From: Chloroflexota bacterium
Lineage (GTDB): Bacteria > Chloroflexota > Dehalococcoidia > SZUA-161 > SpSt-899
Direction: 5' to 3'
Assembly: GCA_018657655.1 (NCBI GenBank)
Contig: JABHWQ010000186.1
Span: forward strand, 1-5,308
DNA: 5,308 nt
Shown here: one piece after another, positions 1 to 4,087 of the stretch
How positions within the stretch are numbered: the first letter of the stretch is position 1
Layout of the letters: the number at the start of each line of letters is the position of its first letter
The notes under the pieces: generated by a model
The model's database searches: none
Told to the model about the DNA's origin: nothing
The model's input: only the letters and a program-made list of their open reading frames with translations
Program-made: the position numbers and the translations under genes

Positions 1-1322
1 AATGTTTTACCATCGAAGAGGAGCCATATTGCCGCTTTGTTCACGTTAGCGTGGCGTGCGATATTGGTAAGGCTCTCTTGAACGATGCGATAAGCCGCAG
101 TCGCAACATCGATCGGTAGTGATCGATCAACGCCCTTGTGTCTAAAGTCTACCTGAATGCCTGTCTGCAACGAATAGCGCTCAACAAGCCACAAGATCGA
201 AGGGACCAAACCAAGGTCATCCAGCATCGAAGGCCGAAGATTCAGTGACAGTTCACGCACGCGTTCGACCAGTTCATCTAGAACTTGATTCGCCTCGTCT
301 AGTATTCCGCGATTGACTGTCCCAGATTCTGTCTGGATTCTGCCAAACATCATTTTCAAGCCGGTGAGGTTCTGACCAATCTGGTCATGTAGCTCGGAAG
401 CGATGTGGCGCCGTTCTTGCTCCTGGACTTCAACAAGCCTTCGCGAAAGATCGCGCCATGCCTCTCCCAAGTGTTTGTGTTCCGTGACATCATGAGAAAT
501 TGTCTGCACCGCAAAAATACTGCCGGTTCCATCCCGAACGGGTTCGAATCGAGACATGAACCATCGTTCCCCCGACGATAGCAACACCTTGTCCTCATAT
601 TCAGACCCTTCGCTCCGTTCTGCGACGCGACGCACCCGCCTCAGGATTGCCTGGCCTTCAATGGGAAATATGTCGTGCACACACCTGCCGATGATACTAT
701 CGGGCGAGCCACCCATCCACTCCGCCCCAGCGATGTTAGATAGCAAGATGTTGCCTTCAAGGTCATAGTAGATGATAGGACTGGTAGTACTATCAAGTAT
801 GACTCTAAATTTTTCTTCGCTCTCCAGCAGCGCAACTTCAATTCGCTGATACTCGGTGATATCTTTCAAGATTGTCATGTGAGCATCGCGATGGCCATAT
901 CTGACTTTGCGTGTCGTCATCTCTACATCTTTTGTGGTTCCGTCCTTGCAGTTAATCTGGAATCTATTGGGGGAGTATAGGCCCGTCTGAGAGTCTTCTG
1001 CTGACTCTGGGATATGCCGCGCAGCCTGTGTCGGAAGTATCATGTTCATGAAGGGAAACTCGCCAATTATCTCGTCGAGTGCCCATCCGGTGATCTCAGA
1101 CAGCGCTCTGTTTGCATATCGGTTCAAACCTTCCTGGGTGACGATCACCCCTTCACTTATCTCATTCAGCAGCACCAAATACTGTTCCTCAAGCTCCACG
1201 AGCGTTTCTGCAAGATGCTCGCACTCTTGCTCTAGTGAGAGGAAAGTCTCACCTGAGGTTCTATGAGTCTGACACTGGGACGACTCCAGATTCTTCCGAA
1301 CGCTTTTGGCCATTCTTTGCAT
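1..1322 (-). CDS. Tandem-PAS sensor histidine kinase, NarL/DegS type (HisKA_3), 3' end beyond window
   Basis: The complementary strand is open for 440 codons from ATG 1322 to the left edge, with no stop and no frameshift. An in-frame TAG sits two codons before the ATG, which limits the start to GTG 1325, ATG 1322 or ATG 1313. Order of parts: a Leu/Glu-rich probable coiled coil (about 28-52), PAS 1 (about 51-158, ending ILKDITEYQR), PAS 2 (about 168-285, starting EEKFRVILDS and ending ISHDVTEHK), and a HisKA_3 dimerisation domain with H-box ERRHIASELHDQIGQ, where His312 is the expected phosphorylation site. The start of the HATPase domain follows, with N-box RIVQESLTNIARHA (Asn420). The later ATP-binding glycine boxes lie outside the window. 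No signal peptide or membrane segment is seen, so it should be a cytoplasmic sensor of a redox, ligand or gas signal read by the PAS domains. Members of this class usually phosphorylate a NarL/LuxR-type response regulator, often encoded just downstream, here off the left edge. Family assignment is firm; the signal is unknown. Confidence 0.93.
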   Translation of the reverse strand, partial: MQRMAKSVRKNLESSQCQTHRTSGETFLSLEQECEHLAETLVELEEQYLVLLNEISEGVIVTQEGLNRYANRALSEITGWALDEIIGEFPFMNMILPTQAARHIPESAEDSQTGLYSPNRFQINCKDGTTKDVEMTTRKVRYGHRDAHMTILKDITEYQRIEVALLESEEKFRVILDSTTSPIIYYDLEGNILLSNIAGAEWMGGSPDSIIGRCVHDIFPIEGQAILRRVRRVAERSEGSEYEDKVLLSSGERWFMSRFEPVRDGTGSIFAVQTISHDVTEHKHLGEAWRDLSRRLVEVQEQERRHIASELHDQIGQNLTGLKMMFGRIQTESGTVNRGILDEANQVLDELVERVRELSLNLRPSMLDDLGLVPSILWLVERYSLQTGIQVDFRHKGVDRSLPIDVATAAYRIVQESLTNIARHANVNKAAIWLLFDGKT

Positions 1323-1407
1323 CACTTTCTATGATACCAAACAGTTTGTGCTATCAATGGGAAGACTTCAGTAAACTGATGCCGTTTCACGCTTGTTTAG
1401 TGGAATC

Positions 1408-1436
1408 ACTATAATCCATCCTGGTAGCTACTGCAA
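1408..1436 (-). promoter_or_regulatory. Possible sigma-70-type promoter for the histidine kinase
   Basis: On the minus strand a TTGCAG hexamer (1436-1431) is followed after exactly 17 bases by TATAGT (1413-1408), which matches the -10 consensus at five of six positions. The -35 match is weak (three of six). The predicted start of transcription would leave a leader of about 75-80 bases before the kinase ATG at 1322. A short inverted repeat, TAGTG-GAAT-CACTA (1398-1411), overlaps the -10 box. This is read from sequence only. The kinase could instead be cotranscribed with the small ORF upstream. Confidence 0.35.
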
Positions 1437-1448
1437 GTCTGATATATA

Positions 1449-1592
1449 TTAGGTGCAGGGCAATTGCATCCAGTTTGATATCAACATTGTGGCCGCAATG
1501 TTGTCGCGGGTGAAACTGAAGATATTGGCTTTTCGTCCTTTGAGACTATAGTCATCGAACTCACCATTGACGAGAATTGTTAAGTGCTGCAT
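1449..1592 (-). CDS. Small hypothetical protein, 47 aa
   Basis: This short minus-strand ORF runs from ATG 1592 to TAA at 1451-1449. Its start is preceded by AAGGAG with a 6-base spacer, the best-placed ribosome binding site on that strand in the window. The product begins MQHLTILVNGEFDDYSLKGR and ends NWMQLPCT. It has mixed polar and hydrophobic content, no signal peptide, no clear membrane segment, and a single cysteine next to the C-terminus. I do not recognise a family. The reading frame closes again at a TAG seven codons after the TAA, so it does not look like a longer gene cut by one stop codon. It lies 126 bp upstream of the histidine kinase on the same strand and could be cotranscribed with it. 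It could also be the remnant of an older gene. Support is the ribosome binding site and position only. Confidence 0.45.
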   Translation of the reverse strand: MQHLTILVNGEFDDYSLKGRKANIFSFTRDNIAATMLISNWMQLPCT

Positions 1593-1598
1593 GTTTTA

Positions 1599-1604
1599 CT
1601 CCTT
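1599..1604 (-). promoter_or_regulatory. Strong Shine-Dalgarno site of the 47-aa ORF
   Basis: AAGGAG on the minus strand, six bases (TAAAAC) before ATG 1592. Sequence and spacing are close to ideal, and this is the main reason for calling the small ORF a gene. Confidence 0.55.
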
Positions 1605-1714
1605 CAATACAAGGAAACCATAAAGCAAGCGCTGTTCGCGGAATTGAATATGAGCACCCATTGACTGATCACCTTAATTATTGGCATGCAAGTGTATCTC
1701 CGGAACAGGGGGGG

Positions 1715-1740
1715 GTCAATCCGTACCCCTACGGATTGAC
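1715..1740. repeat. Perfect inverted repeat, candidate operator of the dehydrogenase operon
   Basis: The arms GTCAATCCGTA (1715-1725) and TACGGATTGAC (1730-1740) are exact reverse complements around a CCCC loop. Pairing can extend two more bases (G1714 with T1741 as a wobble, G1713 with C1742). No T-run follows on either strand, so an intrinsic terminator is unlikely. The right arm covers most of a TTGACT -35 hexamer belonging to a plausible rightward promoter. A dimeric repressor bound here would block RNA polymerase. A run of eight G (1708-1715) abuts the left arm. The symmetry is directly visible; the operator role is inferred. Confidence 0.6.
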
Positions 1741-1764
1741 TCAATGCGCTGGGCAGAGGATACT
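1736..1764 (+). promoter_or_regulatory. Possible sigma-70-type promoter for the SDR-thioesterase-GNAT operon
   Basis: TTGACT (1736-1741, five of six consensus matches) and GATACT (1759-1764, four of six) are separated by exactly 17 bases. Transcription would start near 1771 and leave a leader of about 100 bases before ATG 1875. The -35 box lies in the right arm of the inverted repeat at 1715-1740, which supports a repressible promoter. TACTAT at 1761-1766 is an alternative -10 with a longer, poorer spacer. Confidence 0.45.
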
Positions 1765-1874
1765 ATTTGACACTGGTACGTGAACCAGCTTGAATTGATG
1801 GCTGGTCCTTCCCGATATCGTTCAGCACCAATCGAAATTGTTCTGTAGCAATAGCTCGAAGAGTCCTTATCAAA

Positions 1875-2732
1875 ATGGAACGAAAAGTAGCTTTTATCAC
1901 CGGAGCCAGCAGAGGAATCGGACGGGCCACGGCAGTGGCTATGGCTGAGGCCGGATACAACGTGGTTCTCACAGCCCGGACGCTAAAGGAAGGAGAAAAG
2001 CATCAGCATATGGTGCTAACGCCTAATGGCAAGCCCCTTCCCGGCAGTCTTGAAGAGACGGCACAAATGGTGCGTTCTCACGGGGGAGAGTCATTCACAA
2101 TTCGCATGGATTTGCTGGACATACAATCGATTGATAACGCCGTCGAATCGGCCATAACTCAATGGGGACAGATCGATGTGCTAGTCAACAATGCGACTTT
2201 TCAGGGAGTCGGGCTCAATGTCCCCTTTCAGGAGCAAAACTTGGATGATCTGAAGCGCGTATTCGATGCAAATGTATTTAGCTCGTTCCATCTTACTCAG
2301 AGAGTGGTAATGAACATGATCCAACGGGGAGGTGGTATCATAATCAGCCTCACAACTGGTGGCGCAGAATATGATCCACCGATGCCTGTATTGAAAGGTG
2401 GCTGGGGTTTCGGATACGGTGCCAGCAAGGCTGCATTCCATCGTCTGGCAGGTATCTTAAATGCAGAACTCGGCGAAAAGGGCATCCGAGCATTTAACCT
2501 GCAGCCGGGTGTGGTGACCACTGAGGCGCTTTTGGCAACTATGGGGGAGAACAGTGAAATGGCTTTTGCCTACGGGAGTGCGCCCCCGGAAGTACCTGCG
2601 GCAGTTATTCGATGGCTGGCCACTGACTCCGAGGCCGTCGAGTTACTGGGTAAAACCGTGCATGCGCAGAGCTTGGCGCGCAAAAGAGGACTGGTACCAG
2701 GCTGGCCGCCGCCTGAAGCGACCCAAGCCTGA
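1875..2732 (+). CDS. SDR family NAD(P)-dependent oxidoreductase
   Basis: This 285-residue short-chain dehydrogenase/reductase has a Rossmann fold and probably interconverts an alcohol and a ketone. Visible motifs are the cofactor loop TGASRGIG (9-16), the acidic site DLLD (79-82), NNAT (105-108, in place of the usual NNAG), a Ser/Thr cluster SLTTGG (158-163), and the catalytic pair Tyr181-Lys185 in YGASK, with Asn134 as the likely fourth catalytic residue. Arg35 after the second strand (LTAR) and the basic residue in the glycine loop favour NADP(H); this is an inference. It is longer than a classical SDR of about 250 residues because of an insert around 38-60 (with NGKPLPGSLEET) and a long loop (about 162-180) before the catalytic Tyr. 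The start fits the fold, since the first strand begins at residue 4, but the ribosome binding site is weak (GAAGAG, 11 bases upstream). It is first in a three-gene operon, 26 bp before the thioesterase. The substrate is unknown; an acyl-CoA-linked hydroxy group is a guess from the neighbours. Confidence 0.93.
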   Translation: MERKVAFITGASRGIGRATAVAMAEAGYNVVLTARTLKEGEKHQHMVLTPNGKPLPGSLEETAQMVRSHGGESFTIRMDLLDIQSIDNAVESAITQWGQIDVLVNNATFQGVGLNVPFQEQNLDDLKRVFDANVFSSFHLTQRVVMNMIQRGGGIIISLTTGGAEYDPPMPVLKGGWGFGYGASKAAFHRLAGILNAELGEKGIRAFNLQPGVVTTEALLATMGENSEMAFAYGSAPPEVPAAVIRWLATDSEAVELLGKTVHAQSLARKRGLVPGWPPPEATQA

Positions 2733-2758
2733 TCGCAACTCGGAGGGAGTGGACTCGT

Positions 2759-3256
2759 ATGGCCAGGGTACTAGAACCGACTAAGATTTCACCGGAAGAA
2801 CATGATGCGATCGTTGATGTTCATCGCGCGTGGATCGAAGAAAAATGCCCCTTCGACAAGGTACTGGGTCTGACGGTCAAATCGTTGAGCTATGAATGCG
2901 CCTGTCTCGCATTCAATATGAAAGATCACCTGATTGGTAATGTGGACATCCAGGTATTGCACGGGGGCGCCATCGCCACTGTGCTCGATACAGTCGGAAG
3001 TGCTGTCCTTACCTACAACATCCTCAGCAAACTCAAGGACCCATCGATCGATGAAAGGGCAAAACGTCTCAAAGGAGTACCTACCGCGGACCTTAGAATT
3101 GACTATTTGAATCCTGGTTTGGGTAAGTCTTTTACAGCCATGGCCTGGATATTACGCACCGGAAGTAAGGTGGCCGTCACTCGAATGGAGCTTCGCAACG
3201 AAGATGATCTGCTCATTGCAGTGGGAACAGGTACTTATCTCATCAAAGTTCGCTAG
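2759..3256 (+). CDS. YigI/PaaI-like hotdog-fold acyl-CoA thioesterase
   Basis: This 165-residue single hotdog domain probably hydrolyses acyl-CoA thioesters to free acid and CoA in the cytoplasm. The key motif is LHGGAIATVLD (67-77): the HGG turn binds the thioester and Asp77 sits where PaaI-type enzymes keep their catalytic acid. TADLRIDYLNPG (109-120) and the C-terminal block TGSKVAVTRMELRNEDDLLI, followed by a VGTGTY tail, closely resemble Escherichia coli YigI as I remember it, described as a medium/long-chain acyl-CoA thioesterase. The segment of about 20 residues between the hotdog helix and the next strand (SKLKDPSIDERAKRLKG) is also a YigI-type feature that shorter PaaI proteins lack. 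GGAGG (2742-2746) lies 12 bases before the ATG, which is rather far. It sits between the dehydrogenase and the acetyltransferase in one operon, so it may release the acid or CoA of the pathway intermediate. Family is firm, chain length preference unknown. Confidence 0.88.
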   Translation: MARVLEPTKISPEEHDAIVDVHRAWIEEKCPFDKVLGLTVKSLSYECACLAFNMKDHLIGNVDIQVLHGGAIATVLDTVGSAVLTYNILSKLKDPSIDERAKRLKGVPTADLRIDYLNPGLGKSFTAMAWILRTGSKVAVTRMELRNEDDLLIAVGTGTYLIKVR

Positions 3257-3264
3257 AGGACTCA

Positions 3265-3927
3265 ATGTTTATGAAGGAATCCTCGGTTCATGTAATTGAG
3301 ATCGGAAAGGAGCGACTCGATGAAGCGGTTGAGATTCTCACGCTCGCATTTGAAAATGACCCCACATCACAATACTTTTTCTCAGATCATGATAGACCGC
3401 TTATCAATATGGTAAGGGAGCTTTATCGCTATATTTGTGAACGGCAACTGGCATATGATTACCCCATATTGGGAAGCCTGAATAATGACCGGCTGAGCGG
3501 GGTTGCCTGTGTTCAGCCACCCGGTGTCAAAGCACAACCCAACTTAAAACCGGAGCAGTACGAGAAAAGATTCGGTTCGCTCATTGGAAGGAATGCACTG
3601 AATCGCATGATGAAACACCACAAAGTAACCAGTACACATCTACCAGACAAACTGTGCTATTACCTGGTGGCGCTTGGTGTGCATCCTGACGAACAAGGGC
3701 AAGGATATGGTCGAGCATTACTCGATGCTGTTCATGACATAGTTGATTTAGATGCGGATTCGATCGGCACAAGTTTGGATACGACAAATCCGGTCAATGC
3801 CCCGATGTATGAGCATTTCAGGTTTCAGGTAATAGCAGAGGATAATGTTGATAACGCTCTTGATGTCTGGATTATGTTTCGATTGAACAGGGCAACTACT
3901 GAGTGCGATGCCCTTAGTCAAATATGA
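3265..3927 (+). CDS. GNAT family N-acetyltransferase
   Basis: This 220-residue protein has a single GNAT domain, which transfers an acetyl or other acyl group from CoA to an amine. The N-terminal strand and helix (about 8-35, with LAFENDPTSQYFFSD) resemble small-molecule GNATs. Motif A is LVALGVHPDEQGQGYGRALL (134-153), with the pyrophosphate-binding signature Q144-G-Q-G147-Y-G149. Motif B is NAPMYEHFRFQ (178-188), where Tyr182 is placed as the usual general acid. The ORF starts 8 bp after the thioesterase stop, with AGAGGA four bases upstream of ATG 3265; Met3 is an alternative start. It is the last gene of the operon, followed by 160 bp with no clear terminator. The acceptor could be a small amine, an antibiotic-like compound or a protein, and nothing in the sequence chooses between them. 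Confidence 0.9.
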   Translation: MFMKESSVHVIEIGKERLDEAVEILTLAFENDPTSQYFFSDHDRPLINMVRELYRYICERQLAYDYPILGSLNNDRLSGVACVQPPGVKAQPNLKPEQYEKRFGSLIGRNALNRMMKHHKVTSTHLPDKLCYYLVALGVHPDEQGQGYGRALLDAVHDIVDLDADSIGTSLDTTNPVNAPMYEHFRFQVIAEDNVDNALDVWIMFRLNRATTECDALSQI

Positions 3928-3934
3928 TCTTGAG

Positions 3935-3963
3935 TTGCAATTAGGTCCGATCTGTAGTATTGT
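3935..3963 (+). promoter_or_regulatory. Weak candidate promoter for the solute-binding protein gene
   Basis: TTGCAA (3935-3940) and TATTGT (3958-3963), each matching consensus at four of six positions, are spaced by 17 bases just after the acetyltransferase stop. The match is modest, so this is only the best sigma-70-like pair I could find in the gap. Readthrough from the operon is an alternative. Confidence 0.22.
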
Positions 3964-3983
3964 ACCAAACACACTCTGGGAAA

Positions 3984-3990
3984 AAGGAGG
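3984..3990 (+). promoter_or_regulatory. Orphan Shine-Dalgarno sequence without a normal start codon
   Basis: AAGGAGG is a full anti-16S match, but no ATG, GTG or TTG lies at a usable distance. Five bases downstream is ATA (3996-3998), followed by six more sense codons and TAG (4017-4019). This could be a leader peptide using a rare ATA start, the remains of a lost start, or a chance purine run. Confidence 0.25.
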
Positions 3991-4050
3991 AAGGCATAGA
4001 ACAGTCAACCATTCCATAGCGCCGTAATTTCTGCGGTCAATTCTGCACCG

Positions 4051-4068
4051 GGTTCACAGCTGTGAACC
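4051..4068. repeat. Perfect 18-bp palindrome upstream of the solute-binding protein gene
   Basis: GGTTCACAGCTGTGAACC is an uninterrupted palindrome. It lies 8 bases before the Shine-Dalgarno sequence and 19 bases before the ATG. As DNA it could be the operator of a dimeric regulator. As RNA it could fold into a 7-bp stem with an AGCT tetraloop next to the ribosome binding site. It resembles a lac/GntR/LuxR-style symmetric box in form, but I cannot match it to a known regulator. No T-run follows, so a terminator is unlikely. Confidence 0.55.
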
Positions 4069-4076
4069 ACAATGTT

Positions 4077-4083
4077 AAGGAGG
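4077..4083 (+). promoter_or_regulatory. Strong Shine-Dalgarno site of the solute-binding lipoprotein
   Basis: AAGGAGG ends four bases before ATG 4088. It fixes the start of the lipoprotein, whose signal peptide begins at once, and suggests strong translation, as is usual for solute-binding proteins. Confidence 0.75.
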
Positions 4084-4087
4084 AGAG

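Noticed and set aside
356..841. Minus-strand ORFs of 80 and 66 aa within the kinase region, suggesting a broken kinase gene
   Set aside because: They are in other frames. The kinase frame itself is continuous from 1322 to the left edge with all domain motifs in order, so the gene is intact as far as seen.
1014..1266. Two overlapping plus-strand ORFs of 73 and 74 aa
   Set aside because: They lie opposite the first PAS domain of the kinase, lack recognisable motifs, and are antisense shadows.
1410..1415. Plus-strand TATAAT as a rightward promoter
   Set aside because: No -35-like hexamer lies at 16-18 bases upstream. The hexamer overlaps the better-spaced minus-strand -10 box and lies more than 450 bp from the next plus-strand gene.
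1708..1715. G8 homopolymer as a phase-variation tract
   Set aside because: It lies in no credible coding frame. It could only alter promoter-region spacing upstream of the -35 box, which is weak evidence. A sequencing-length error is equally likely.
1708..1742. Inverted repeat at 1715-1740 as an intrinsic terminator
   Set aside because: A stem is present but no T-run follows it on either strand: a G/C run lies on one side and mixed sequence on the other.
1577..1783. Plus-strand 68-aa ORF before the dehydrogenase
   Set aside because: It has no ribosome binding site, no family resemblance, and runs through the G8 tract, the inverted repeat and the likely promoter. It also overlaps the start of the better supported minus-strand small ORF.
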